From Campylobacteraceae bacterium (lineage in GTDB: Bacteria > Campylobacterota > Campylobacteria > Campylobacterales > BB28), in NCBI GenBank assembly GCA_016744535.1, contig JADGEE010000023.1, positions 1 to 35,539 on the forward strand: a DNA stretch of 35,539 bases. Direction: 5' to 3'. Numbering within the stretch: the first letter of the stretch is position 1; each line of letters starts with the position of its first letter. The notes beneath the pieces are model-generated. The model had not been told where the DNA came from. It ran no database searches and was given only the letters and a program-made list of their open reading frames with translations. Shown here one piece after another: positions 7,841-16,391 of the stretch. The position numbers and the translations under genes were made by a program.

Positions 7841-8101
7841 AATAATTTAATAGTAATAATAGATAAATGATTAAGTAATAAAGAAATATGGAAAAAATAG
7901 ATTTATCTCCATCTCTTTTGTTACTTTATGCTACTTGATTGATGAATAAAATTTTTTGAAATATTATTTGATATTATTAAAATGTATTAACTATTTCTAA
8001 AATTAAATTTTCTGAATTTATGTTATAATCCGTCTCTATGTATTCACTCTTAATAATTTTAAAATCAATTGTGTATATGTAAATTTAATAATAGGTTGTG
8101 T
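7841..8101 (+). promoter_or_regulatory. Intergenic region with the truB-csrA-ispE promoter
   Basis: This 261-bp gap contains a clear TATAAT at 8024-8029 preceded by T-rich sequence, placing a transcript start near 8036 and a leader of about 65 nt before truB. The first half has partly complementary arms (AGATAAAT at 7861-7868 and ATTTATCT at 7901-7908), possibly part of a weak terminator or a small RNA, but not conclusive. Confidence 0.55.
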
Positions 8102-8923
8102 ATGAATGCAATTTTTGTAGCAAATAAACCTATGTTTATAAGCTCAAATAACTATTTATATAAATTAAAAAGAAAATATAAAGATAAAAAAGCTGGTTTT
8201 TCAGGTACGCTTGACCCATTTGCAAATGGTACTTTAATTGTAGCATTTGGAAGTTATACAAAACTTTTTAAATTTTTAGAAAAGAGTCCAAAAAAATATA
8301 TTTCAACTATATGGATGGGAGTTACTAGTAAATCTTATGATATAGAAAATGTTATGAATATAGAAGAGACAAAAAAGTTTAAAAAAACTTTTTTAGAGGA
8401 TACTTTATTAAATTTAAAAGGTAAAATTGAATATACTCCACCTATATACTCTGCTAAAAAAATTAATGGAAAAAGAGCTTATGAGTTAGCGAGAAAAGAT
8501 AAAAGTGTTGAGTTAAAAAAAACAACTATGGAAATTTTTGATATAAAATTTTTAAATTATTCTCACCCATTTTTAACTTTTGAAGTTAGTGTAAGTGAGG
8601 GTGGATATATACGAAGTATAGCCCAAATTCTATCAGAGCAATTAAATATACCATTAACTCTTAGTTCTTTACAGAGAGTTAGTGAAGGAAAATTTAAATT
8701 TGAGAATGAAAAATTTTTAAATCCAATGGAATTTTTAAATTTTAGAGAAAATTTTTATTTAAACGATAGTGAAAATTTAAAAAATGGTAAAAAATTACAT
8801 AGGAATGATTTTAAAATTAAAGAAGATGGTATTTATACTCTAAGGTATCAAAATTATTTTTCTATTATGGAAATAAGAGAAGAGAGTGTAAAATATCTTT
8901 TAAATAGGATGGAAATATGTTAG
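8102..8923 (+). CDS. truB: tRNA pseudouridine(55) synthase TruB
   Basis: TruB converts U55 in the T-loop of most tRNAs to pseudouridine. The ATG at 8102 gives 273 residues starting MNAIFVANKP; a TTG at 8069 in the same frame would add eleven unlikely residues and was rejected. The catalytic aspartate is Asp38 in the motif GFSGTLDPFANGTL, and YIRSIAQIL, typical of the C-terminal half of the TruB catalytic domain, is present. The stop overlaps the start of csrA by 7 nt, so the two genes are coupled. Confidence 0.94.
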   Translation: MNAIFVANKPMFISSNNYLYKLKRKYKDKKAGFSGTLDPFANGTLIVAFGSYTKLFKFLEKSPKKYISTIWMGVTSKSYDIENVMNIEETKKFKKTFLEDTLLNLKGKIEYTPPIYSAKKINGKRAYELARKDKSVELKKTTMEIFDIKFLNYSHPFLTFEVSVSEGGYIRSIAQILSEQLNIPLTLSSLQRVSEGKFKFENEKFLNPMEFLNFRENFYLNDSENLKNGKKLHRNDFKIKEDGIYTLRYQNYFSIMEIREESVKYLLNRMEIC

Positions 8924-9159
8924 TTCTTTCAAGAAAAGATGATGAGAGTGTAATTATTGGAGAAAATATTATTGTAAAAGTAATATCTATTGAGAGAGGT
9001 AGTGTTAAACTTGGATTTGATGCACCAAGTGATTGTCTAATTTTAAGAGAAGAGTTGAAAATAGCAATTGAAAATGAAAATAAAAAAGCTACAATAAAGG
9101 CTGATAGTAATGCTCTAAAAGAGCTTCAAAGTAAAATTAAAATTAAGAGTGATAAGTGA
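8917..9159 (+). CDS. csrA: Carbon storage/translational regulator CsrA
   Basis: CsrA is a small dimeric RNA-binding protein that blocks ribosome binding on target mRNAs; in this phylum it is tied to flagellin control and antagonised by FliW. The 80-residue protein opens with MLVLSRKDDESVIIGENI and contains the RNA-contact stretch VKLGFDAP. Its ATG lies inside the end of truB, and its last codons overlap the GTG of ispE by 4 nt, so the three genes form one tightly coupled unit. No fliW is present in the window. Confidence 0.96.
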   Translation: MLVLSRKDDESVIIGENIIVKVISIERGSVKLGFDAPSDCLILREELKIAIENENKKATIKADSNALKELQSKIKIKSDK

Positions 9160-9917
9160 AATCTTATGCTAAAGTAAATATATTTTTAAAAATTACAGGT
9201 AGACAAAACAACTATCATAAATTGATTTCGAGATTTATGTTAATTAAAAACTATTTTGATGAAATTGAATTTATACCATCACGAGAAGATTCTTTTAATA
9301 TTGAAGGAGATTTTTCGTGTAAAACAGAGCATAATTTAATATATAAAGCTTATATAGAGTTGTTAAAATATACAAATAATTTAGATATAAAAGAGTTTTT
9401 TAAATATAATAAAGTAAGTGTTATTAAACTTATTGCTGAGGGGAGTGGTTTAGGTGGTGGAAGTAGTAATGCTTCTACATTTTTAAAGATGATAAATGAT
9501 AATTTAAATTTAGGTTTATCTATTGAAGAGCTTGTAAAAGTTGGTTCAAAAGTTGGGGCTGATGTACCATTTTTCCTATATGATATAGAGAGTGCAAATG
9601 TGAGTGGGATTGGTGAAATTGTAGAAGAGTTTAACGAAGAAGCACTTGATGTTAATATTATCACACCAAAAATATATTGTAATACAAAAGATGTGTATCA
9701 GACTTTTAGAAAAAATTTTTATAAAGAGACAAGTGATATGTACGATATAGCTAAATTTAAAAATTTAAAAAGTAGTGAAGTTTTTGAAAAATTTAATATA
9801 GATGAAGCTAATGATTTATACATTCCAGCATTAGCACTTTATCCAGAATTAAAAGATTATGCAAAAAAAGATTTTTTATTTAGTGGGAGTGGAAGTAGTT
9901 TTTTTAAATTAATTTAA
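9156..9917 (+). CDS. ispE: 4-diphosphocytidyl-2-C-methyl-D-erythritol kinase
   Basis: IspE phosphorylates CDP-methylerythritol in the non-mevalonate isoprenoid pathway. The 253-residue protein is a GHMP kinase: SYAKVNIFLKI at residues 3-13 (Lys6, Asn8 contact the substrate), the phosphate-binding loop EGSGLGGGSSNAS at 95-107, and GADVPFF with catalytic Asp136. It begins with GTG at 9156 inside the csrA stop (GTGA). The C-terminal FSGSGSSFF motif is intact. smpB, which often follows ispE in Campylobacterota, is not here. Confidence 0.95.
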   Translation: MKSYAKVNIFLKITGRQNNYHKLISRFMLIKNYFDEIEFIPSREDSFNIEGDFSCKTEHNLIYKAYIELLKYTNNLDIKEFFKYNKVSVIKLIAEGSGLGGGSSNASTFLKMINDNLNLGLSIEELVKVGSKVGADVPFFLYDIESANVSGIGEIVEEFNEEALDVNIITPKIYCNTKDVYQTFRKNFYKETSDMYDIAKFKNLKSSEVFEKFNIDEANDLYIPALALYPELKDYAKKDFLFSGSGSSFFKLI

Positions 9918-9996
9918 CTAAAAGGTTAATGTTTTATTATTTTTTATAAAATATTTTGTTAAAATTATAAATTAATAATTATAAAAGGTTTTATAA

Positions 9997-10539
9997 GTGA
10001 GAAATATTTTTCTTATCTTATTATTAATTTATAATCTTTTTGCAAGAGCAGGCGATTATAGTGATTTAATTTTAGATATGCATGCAAATATTTTACCAAA
10101 ATTAGTACTTATGGATTTGAAATTTAAAGATAAATTAATAGATTCAAAAGTATTAATTTCAATACTCTATAATAATGGTGATAAATATATTGCTCAAAAA
10201 TTAAAAAAACTAATAAAAAAAAGATATAAAAATGGTATTAAAAATATTCAAATAAAAATTAAATTAATTCAATATGATGACTTTATAAAAACAGAAGATA
10301 AATCAACACTTATATATTTATTAGATACTTCAAAAGAGAATATATTAGATATAGTAGATTCTGCAAAAAAGAGAAGTTATATCACTTTTTCAAATAATAA
10401 AACTTATCTTGAGTTTGGTATTAATATGTCCCTTCATATTGGCAAAAAAGTAAAACCATATTTAAATTTAAAAAGTATGAAAGAGAATGGTATAGCTCCA
10501 ATTTCAACACTACTAAAAATTTCAAAGTTATATGAATAA
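9997..10539 (+). CDS. YfiR-like (DUF4154-type) periplasmic protein, copy A
   Basis: The 180-residue protein has a signal peptide (RNIFLILLLIYNLFARA) and a small alpha/beta domain. Its last third (strand, then INMSLHIGKKVKPYLN, then a helix with STLLKISKLYE) resembles the YfiR/HmsC family, whose founding member is a periplasmic repressor of an inner-membrane diguanylate cyclase. Here its partner appears to be a histidine kinase instead: the kinase ATG overlaps its stop by 8 nt (ATGAATAA). A paralogue with the same arrangement is at 20711-21232. The start is GTG at 9997, after an AAAGG. Family assignment is moderate; the link to the kinase is inferred from coupling. Confidence 0.7.
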   Translation: MRNIFLILLLIYNLFARAGDYSDLILDMHANILPKLVLMDLKFKDKLIDSKVLISILYNNGDKYIAQKLKKLIKKRYKNGIKNIQIKIKLIQYDDFIKTEDKSTLIYLLDTSKENILDIVDSAKKRSYITFSNNKTYLEFGINMSLHIGKKVKPYLNLKSMKENGIAPISTLLKISKLYE

Positions 10540-11977
10540 ATCATCTATTATCATTAAATTAGGGCTTACATTTTCAATATTTTTTATTTTAACTATACTT
10601 TCATTAAGTTTTATAAATATTTTTATAGCAGATAAAAATTTTAAAATTTCTGAAATGGAAAAAGTAAAAATTTTACTTGACACTATCAATCCTGTACTTG
10701 CACTAAATTTAAGTTTTGGTTTCTCTGAACTCTCTGAAACACTAGATTTACTATTCAAAAATAATAATATATTAGCTGTTAAAATTATCAAAGATGATGA
10801 AATTATCTATTTAAAATATTCAAAAGATGAGTATAAAGATATATTTAATAAAAATATAGTAAATCATTTTCATCAAAAAGAGGATATTTTAGACCCATTT
10901 AGTAATACTAAAATAGCTTTAATAAATATAGTATATTCAAATCAAAACTATAAAAATATGATTAATGAATATATATTATATATATCTATTCCTATTGTAA
11001 TTTCATTAATATTTTTTACTCTACTTCTATATTTTTCACATTTAACACTACTGCCCCTTAAAAATTTAGCCCATAAAATGAAAGATTTTTCTCCTAAAAA
11101 GAAAAATTTTACTATTCATAAAATAAGTGGTGAGGATGAGATTGCTATTATAAATAACTCTGCAAAAGTTATGATTGAAAAGATAAATGAGTATACATAC
11201 AAACTTGAGGATATAAATAAAAACCTTAAAAACCAAGTTAAAATAGAAGTTCGTAAGAGCAGAGAAAAAGATAAACTTTTAATAGAACAGTCTCGTCAAG
11301 CTGCGATGGGTGAAATGATTGGAAATATTGCACACCAATGGAGACAGCCATTAAATGCACTAGGACTTGTACTTCAAAATGTTCAAATTAGTTATCAAAG
11401 AGGTAAATTAAATGATGAGCAAGTTGATAGAATAGTTACTAAAGGAATGAAATTAATCAATAAAATGAGTACAACTATTGATGACTTTAGAAACTTTTTT
11501 AAACCAAATAAGATAAAAGAAAAATTTAATATTTATAAAGCAATTAATGATAGCTTACAATTAATAGAAGCTAGTTTAAAAAATAATAATATTAGTGTAG
11601 AGATAAAGGCAAAAAATATTTATATTATATATGGTTATCCAAACGAATTTTCACAAGTAATATTAAATTTATTGAGTAATGCAAAGGATGTTTTAATAGA
11701 TAGAAAAGTTCAAAATGCTAAAATAATAATTAATATATATGGTAATAATTTAAATTTTATTATAGAACTTGAAGATAATGCAGGAGGAGTTAATAAAGAG
11801 ATAATAGATAAAATTTTTGAACCATACTTTACTACAAAAGATGAGGGCAAAGGGACAGGAATTGGTCTTTATATGTCAAAAATGATAATCGAAGGTAATA
11901 TGTCAGGAAAGATTACTGTTTCTAATACAGAATTAGGAGCAATTTTTAAAATAATTTTACCAAAAAAGGATAATTAA
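10532..11977 (+). CDS. Membrane sensor histidine kinase paired with YfiR-like copy A
   Basis: A 481-residue inner-membrane kinase. Transmembrane helices lie at about 8-32 and 148-168 with a ~115-residue periplasmic domain between them, then a HAMP-like linker, a coiled coil, and the kinase core. The phospho-accepting histidine is His268 in IAHQWRQPLN. The ATP-binding lobe shows the N box (LNLLSNAKD), EDNAGGV and GKGTGIGLYMSK. No receiver domain or DNA-binding regulator is adjacent, so its response regulator must be encoded elsewhere. It is coupled upstream to the YfiR-like gene and downstream to an ankyrin gene (TAATG). Confidence 0.9.
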   Translation: MNKSSIIIKLGLTFSIFFILTILSLSFINIFIADKNFKISEMEKVKILLDTINPVLALNLSFGFSELSETLDLLFKNNNILAVKIIKDDEIIYLKYSKDEYKDIFNKNIVNHFHQKEDILDPFSNTKIALINIVYSNQNYKNMINEYILYISIPIVISLIFFTLLLYFSHLTLLPLKNLAHKMKDFSPKKKNFTIHKISGEDEIAIINNSAKVMIEKINEYTYKLEDINKNLKNQVKIEVRKSREKDKLLIEQSRQAAMGEMIGNIAHQWRQPLNALGLVLQNVQISYQRGKLNDEQVDRIVTKGMKLINKMSTTIDDFRNFFKPNKIKEKFNIYKAINDSLQLIEASLKNNNISVEIKAKNIYIIYGYPNEFSQVILNLLSNAKDVLIDRKVQNAKIIINIYGNNLNFIIELEDNAGGVNKEIIDKIFEPYFTTKDEGKGTGIGLYMSKMIIEGNMSGKITVSNTELGAIFKIILPKKDN

Positions 11978-12549
11978 TGAAGTATTTATTAATATTAATA
12001 TTAATTTTAAATTATATTAATGCAGATAGAAAAAATGGTTGGAGTTCTATGCACGAAGCCATATATTCTGAAAATAAAGAGGAATTATTAAGTTTAATTG
12101 AAAATATTAATATAGAGAAAAATATAGATATAAATTCTAAAAGTAAAGCTGAAATAACACCACTTCATATGGCTGTTAAAATGAGAAATTTTGAATTTGT
12201 AAAAATTTTAATTACAAATGGTGCGGATGTAGATGCACAAGATAAAAATGGTTTAACACCTCTGCATTATGCATCTGGACAGAGATTGTTTAAAATGGTT
12301 AAGTTTTTAGTAAAAAATGAAGCTGATGTAAATATCCAAAATAATTATGGCATAACACCACTTCATCAAGCCTCTTTTAAAGGTGCTGTTGATATAGTAG
12401 AATTTCTGTTTTTAGTTGGGGCTGACCCTAATATCAAAAATTTAAATGGACATACAGCCTTTGATTTAGCCTTTGCTAAAAAGAGAATGGGTGTAGCAGA
12501 GTTTTTATTACCTATTACTAAAGGAGCAAAATTTGAAATTGATAATTAA
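11977..12549 (+). CDS. Exported ankyrin-repeat protein
   Basis: The 190-residue protein has an N-terminal signal peptide (MKYLLILILILNYINA) and four to five ankyrin repeats, seen as TPLH cores at residues 61-64, 94-97 and 127-130 with matching GADVDAQ, EADVNIQ and GADPNIK turns. The repeats fill the mature protein, so it is a periplasmic protein-binding scaffold. The ATG overlaps the kinase stop (TAATG), which suggests it works with the YfiR-kinase pair, perhaps as a binding partner of the kinase's periplasmic domain. That role is inference. The thiS gene starts inside its last codons. Confidence 0.85.
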   Translation: MKYLLILILILNYINADRKNGWSSMHEAIYSENKEELLSLIENINIEKNIDINSKSKAEITPLHMAVKMRNFEFVKILITNGADVDAQDKNGLTPLHYASGQRLFKMVKFLVKNEADVNIQNNYGITPLHQASFKGAVDIVEFLFLVGADPNIKNLNGHTAFDLAFAKKRMGVAEFLLPITKGAKFEIDN

Positions 12550-12733
12550 TGGTGAAAATTTAAAATTTAGTGATAACTTAACACTTTTAGAAGTTATTCA
12601 TAAATTAGATATTGAGAATAAAGTTATGGCAGTGGCTGTAAATACAGAAGTTGTTAAAAAACAGAATTGGAATAGTTTTAAATTAAAAGAGAGTGATAAA
12701 GTTGAATTACTAAATTTTGTAGGAGGAGGATAA
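12533..12733 (+). CDS. thiS: Sulfur carrier protein ThiS
   Basis: ThiS carries the sulfur used to build the thiazole ring of thiamine; its C-terminal glycine is adenylated by ThiF and thiocarboxylated. The 66-residue ubiquitin-like protein starts MKLIINGE and ends NFVGGG with the required terminal Gly-Gly. The start is TTG at 12533, 17 nt inside the ankyrin gene, and is the only one that gives the family's N-terminal strand. Other thi genes are absent from the window. Its placement behind a signalling cluster looks accidental. Confidence 0.88.
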   Translation: MKLIINGENLKFSDNLTLLEVIHKLDIENKVMAVAVNTEVVKKQNWNSFKLKESDKVELLNFVGGG

Positions 12734-12773
12734 AATATAAGATTAACTAATATTATGTTAATCTTATATTTTA
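12731..12773. terminator. Long perfect hairpin downstream of thiS
   Basis: A 17-bp perfect inverted repeat (12731-12747 with 12757-12773, 9-nt loop) begins at the thiS stop codon and is followed by AT-rich sequence. The stem is almost all A/T. It probably terminates the rightward YfiR-kinase-ankyrin-thiS transcript; no clean U-run follows. Confidence 0.6.
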
Positions 12774-12886
12774 ACTTTAAATCTTTTTATTATTATAAAT
12801 TTTTATAATTTATAAGTTCAAATCAAATGCAAAAAATTGCCTAATATTTAATCAATAAAACTATACTTTTATCTTTAAAAATATTG

Positions 12887-12899
12887 TATAAGATATAAC
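12887..12899 (+). promoter_or_regulatory. Probable -10 region for the Amt-chemoreceptor gene
   Basis: TATAAG (12887-12892) and TATAAC (12894-12899) lie 27-39 bp before the GTG start, in a T-rich context. Either could be the -10; no nitrogen-type sigma-54 (GG-N10-GC) site is seen. Confidence 0.35.
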
Positions 12900-12925
12900 A
12901 AAAATTTATTTTATTGGAGGAAGTA

Positions 12926-15184
12926 GTGTTTATTAGAGTAGTTTTAATCTTGTTTATATTATCTTTTAATCTTTTTGCAACTGAAACTTCACAAGAAAAT
13001 TTAGACATTGTCTGGATAGTTATAGCTACTGCTTTAGTATTTTTAATGCAAGCAGGTTTTACAGCATTTGAAGCTGGTTTAGTTAGGGCAAAAAATTCAA
13101 TTAATGTTGCAGTTAAAAATTTTAGTGATTTAACCTTTGCAATAATTGCTTACTTTTTAATTGGTTTTGCTTTAATGTTTGGAGCTGACTATCTAGGTTT
13201 TATGGGAAGTACTGGATTTTTACTTGATGGATTTAATAAACCTTATGATTATGCTTTTTTTATGTTTCAAGCAGTTTTTGCCGGAACTGCCGCTACAATA
13301 GTTTCAGGTGCAGTAGCTGAGAGAATGAAATTTGGAGGTTATCTCTTAATTTCATTTGTCTTATCAGGGCTTATCTATCCAGTTTCAGGTCACTGGATTT
13401 GGGGTGATGGAGGATGGTTGGCTGAAAAGGGATTTGTAGATTTTGCAGGTTCAACTGTAGTTCACGGGCTTGGAGCTTGGGTAGGATTGGTTGGAGCTTG
13501 GATGCTAGGGCCTAGAATTGGAAGATTTGATGAGAAAGGTAATGTTTTAGATATACCTGGGACTAACTTGCAAATGGCTACTGTCGGAGTTTTTATATTA
13601 TGGTTTGGCTGGTTTGGATTTAATGGAGGCAGCACACTTGTAGGAGATGGAAGTATTGCAAAAGTTGTGCTAAATACCTCTTTAGCGGCAGCTATTGCTG
13701 GAGTTGTAAGTTTTATAGTTTCACATTTAATGACAGGTAGGGCAGAAGTTATAAAGTTAATAAATGGCTCTTTAGCAGGGCTTGTAGCAATCACAGCAGG
13801 ATGTGCTGTTGTTGAGCCAATTGGTGCATTATATATTGGAATTGGAGCAGGGCTTGTAGTTCATTTAGCTGAATCAATTTTACTAAATTATTTAAAAATA
13901 GATGATCCAATTGGTGCAATTCCCGTTCACGGAGTTGCTGGTGCTTGGGGAACTGTTGCATTAGCTCTTTTTGCTCCAGTTGAAGCACTTCCTTTAGGCT
14001 CACATATAGACCAACTATTAATTCAGGGATTAGGTGCTTTTGCAGTTTTCCTCTGGGCTATTATTGCAGGTTTAATTCTATTTGGAATACTTAAAATAAC
14101 TAATAATTTAAGAGTGCCTCCACATTATGAAACAAGAGGATTAAACGAATCGGAACACGGTGCAAAACAGTCACTATTAGATACTTATGATGCAATTGAC
14201 TATATGGTAAAGCACGGAGATTTTGTAAAAAAAGTTGAAGTTGAAATTGGAACTGAAGCTGGAGATATAGCAAGAATATTTAATGTTTTAGCACAAGAGT
14301 TACAAGAAGTCTCTATTGTAGCTGAAAGCGTAGCTAGTGGAGATTTATCTAAAACAGTAACTCCAAAAGATGAGAGAGATAAGTTAGGTTACGCTATTTC
14401 TAAAATGGTTGAAGATTTAAAAACTTTTACAAATGAGTTAAAAAGTACTTCAACTCATATAGAAAAATCTCTATCTACTCTAAATAGTAGTAATAGTGAA
14501 TTTTTAAATTCAAATCAAGAGTTATTAAATGGTGTTAATTTAATTTCAAGTAGTGTAAGTGAGACAACAAAAGCAATTTATACAGTTGAGAGTTTGTCAA
14601 GTGACGGAATTAAGTCATTAAACATTGTTGTAAATGATATGAAAGATTTAAATGATATGATGTCAAATTTTAAAGTAAATATTGAAGAGTTAAATTTAAA
14701 TGTTAGAGAGATAGGTTCAGTCCTTGGAGTCATAAATGATATAGCAGATCAAACAAACTTACTCGCATTAAATGCAGCAATTGAAGCGAGTCGTGCAGGG
14801 GAGCACGGAAGAGGATTTTCAGTTGTTGCTGATGAAGTTAGACTTTTAGCAGAAAAAACACAAAATGCTATTAAATCAATTGAAGAGAGAATTAATATTT
14901 TAAAAAATAATTCAGATAGTGCAGTTCAGAGTGCAAGTTATGGAATGGATAAAATAGGTGAAGGATTTAATGCTATTAATAAGACAAGCAGTGTTTTTAA
15001 TACTATCCAAAAAGATATTTTAGGCATTAGAGTAAAATCAGATGAGATAACAAAAACTGTAAATAATCAAATAAATATTACAGATATTGTTAAAAATTCG
15101 ATAGGTAAAGTAAATAATATTATAGATACTCTAAGTCAAAATAGTTTATCTCTAAAAAGAATTACAGCACACTTTAAAGTTTAA
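12926..15184 (+). CDS. Ammonium transporter (Amt) fused to a methyl-accepting chemotaxis signalling domain
   Basis: A single uninterrupted frame of 752 residues. Residues 1-20 are a signal-like hydrophobic segment. About 25-395 are a complete Amt/Rh channel with the hallmark residues: [10 protein letters not shown] with Asp172 and the first pore histidine His180, [10 protein letters not shown], and [11 protein letters not shown] with the twin histidine His335. After the usual Amt tail (SEHGAKQS) comes a HAMP-like segment (about 456-506, [21 protein letters not shown]) and a chemoreceptor cytoplasmic domain, with the CheA/CheW-binding tip at about 601-645 ([20 protein letters not shown]). There is no CheR-tethering pentapeptide. 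The GTG at 12926 is chosen because GGAGG lies 5 nt upstream; an in-frame TTG at 12914 overlaps that ribosome site. No glnK is adjacent. Likely role: ammonium sensing for chemotaxis, possibly with transport. Confidence 0.93.
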   Translation: MFIRVVLILFILSFNLFATETSQENLDIVWIVIATALVFLMQAGFTAFEAGLVRAKNSINVAVKNFSDLTFAIIAYFLIGFALMFGADYLGFMGSTGFLLDGFNKPYDYAFFMFQAVFAGTAATIVSGAVAERMKFGGYLLISFVLSGLIYPVSGHWIWGDGGWLAEKGFVDFAGSTVVHGLGAWVGLVGAWMLGPRIGRFDEKGNVLDIPGTNLQMATVGVFILWFGWFGFNGGSTLVGDGSIAKVVLNTSLAAAIAGVVSFIVSHLMTGRAEVIKLINGSLAGLVAITAGCAVVEPIGALYIGIGAGLVVHLAESILLNYLKIDDPIGAIPVHGVAGAWGTVALALFAPVEALPLGSHIDQLLIQGLGAFAVFLWAIIAGLILFGILKITNNLRVPPHYETRGLNESEHGAKQSLLDTYDAIDYMVKHGDFVKKVEVEIGTEAGDIARIFNVLAQELQEVSIVAESVASGDLSKTVTPKDERDKLGYAISKMVEDLKTFTNELKSTSTHIEKSLSTLNSSNSEFLNSNQELLNGVNLISSSVSETTKAIYTVESLSSDGIKSLNIVVNDMKDLNDMMSNFKVNIEELNLNVREIGSVLGVINDIADQTNLLALNAAIEASRAGEHGRGFSVVADEVRLLAEKTQNAIKSIEERINILKNNSDSAVQSASYGMDKIGEGFNAINKTSSVFNTIQKDILGIRVKSDEITKTVNNQINITDIVKNSIGKVNNIIDTLSQNSLSLKRITAHFKV

Positions 15185-15188
15185 GTAA

Positions 15189-16376
15189 TTAAATAATAAT
15201 CTTAAATTCAACACCTTTGTGATTATTAAGTAAATTATTTTTAACTCCTATTTTTCCATTTATCTTCTCTAATATCATTTTTGAGAGATAAAGCCCAACA
15301 CCAGTTCCATTCTCCTCTTTTGTAGTAAAATTTAAATTAAAAATATTTGGTAAAATTTGTTCATCAATTCCACCGGCATTATCTCGTAAATAGATAAATA
15401 TGTTTTCTTTTTCTTTTAATACTTCTATCTCTATATCTCTATTTTCAATGTTTTTTTCTATAAAAGAGTCTTTAGAGTTATTTAATAGATTTAAAATCAA
15501 GTGTTTAAATTGGTTAAAAAATCCTTTTAATTTAATATTATCTTCTATTTTTAAATTAATGGAGATATGATTTTTAGCAAATTCATCCTCTATTAAAATT
15601 AGTACAGAATGTATTAAATCATCAATATCAAATATCTCCTCTTTTTTGTCTTCTCTAAAAAAATTTTTAAATTCATCAATTGTAGTGTTTAAGTGTTCAT
15701 TTTGAATATTAATTTTTGATGCAATTTCATCAAAATATTCTATTTCTAAATTTAAATTCTCTTTTTTAATTAATGCCTCTTTAGAAATACCAAAAGCTAA
15801 CATATCAATAATAGATATAGGTTGTCTTATTTGATGTGCTATTGCATCTATCATTTCTCCCATAAGTGCATATCTTGATTGCGAAGTCATTAATTTATCT
15901 TTTATAATTAACTCTTGAATTTTATTATCAACTTTTTTTTGAAGATTTAAATTTATATCTAAAAGCTCTAACTCTAATTTCTCTTTTATAATTTTAATTG
16001 AAGCTTTTGATATAATTTTTAATACATTTTTAGTTTTAATAGGTTTTGAGATATATCCATCAACTCCTAAATCTATTGCTTTTTGTAAATATTCAACTTC
16101 TTTAAATGCTGTTGTGATAATACACGGAACATCACTAACCATTTTAATCTCTTCAATTAACTCTAAACCACTCATTTTAGGCATTTTAATATCAGTAATT
16201 AAAATATCAATTTCATTTGATTTAAATTTTTCTAATCCATCTACTCCATTACTTGCCACAATAAATTTATTAAAAAAATCCTCTAAATTTAGAGCCATCT
16301 TTTCTCTAATACCACTGATATCTTCAACATATAAAATATTTAAACTTTTTAGAGTCTTGAAATCTATATCTTTCAT
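15189..16376 (-). CDS. Receiver-histidine kinase hybrid, cytoplasmic
   Basis: The 395-residue soluble protein carries an N-terminal receiver domain with phospho-acceptor Asp62 (ILITDIKMPKMSG) and the conserved Lys111 (SKP). A coiled coil and a histidine-kinase core follow, with His181 in IAHQIRQPIS, an N box (LNLLNNSKD) and ATP-binding glycines (GTGVGLYLSK). The receiver is N-terminal and there is no DNA-binding domain, so it probably receives phosphate and passes a signal on to another regulator. It is the last gene of the YfiR/kinase/TonB-receptor operon, 15 bp after the receptor gene. Its 3' end converges on the Amt-chemoreceptor gene with only 4 bp between. Confidence 0.9.
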   Translation of the reverse strand: MKDIDFKTLKSLNILYVEDISGIREKMALNLEDFFNKFIVASNGVDGLEKFKSNEIDILITDIKMPKMSGLELIEEIKMVSDVPCIITTAFKEVEYLQKAIDLGVDGYISKPIKTKNVLKIISKASIKIIKEKLELELLDINLNLQKKVDNKIQELIIKDKLMTSQSRYALMGEMIDAIAHQIRQPISIIDMLAFGISKEALIKKENLNLEIEYFDEIASKINIQNEHLNTTIDEFKNFFREDKKEEIFDIDDLIHSVLILIEDEFAKNHISINLKIEDNIKLKGFFNQFKHLILNLLNNSKDSFIEKNIENRDIEIEVLKEKENIFIYLRDNAGGIDEQILPNIFNLNFTTKEENGTGVGLYLSKMILEKINGKIGVKNNLLNNHKGVEFKIII

Positions 16377-16391
16377 TATAATTAATAACCT

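Noticed and set aside
7861-7920. Possible small RNA between acpS and truB
   Set aside because: Complementary arms are A/T-rich and far apart, with no promoter or terminator of their own.
8069-8101. Upstream TTG start for truB
   Set aside because: Adds eleven residues not found in the family; the ATG at 8102 gives the normal N-terminus.
12914-12925. TTG start for the Amt-chemoreceptor gene
   Set aside because: It overlaps the GGAGG ribosome site; the GTG at 12926 has correct spacing.
13462-14003. Minus-strand open frames opposite the ammonium transporter
   Set aside because: Shadows of the strongly supported Amt gene; their proteins have no family features and no ribosome sites.
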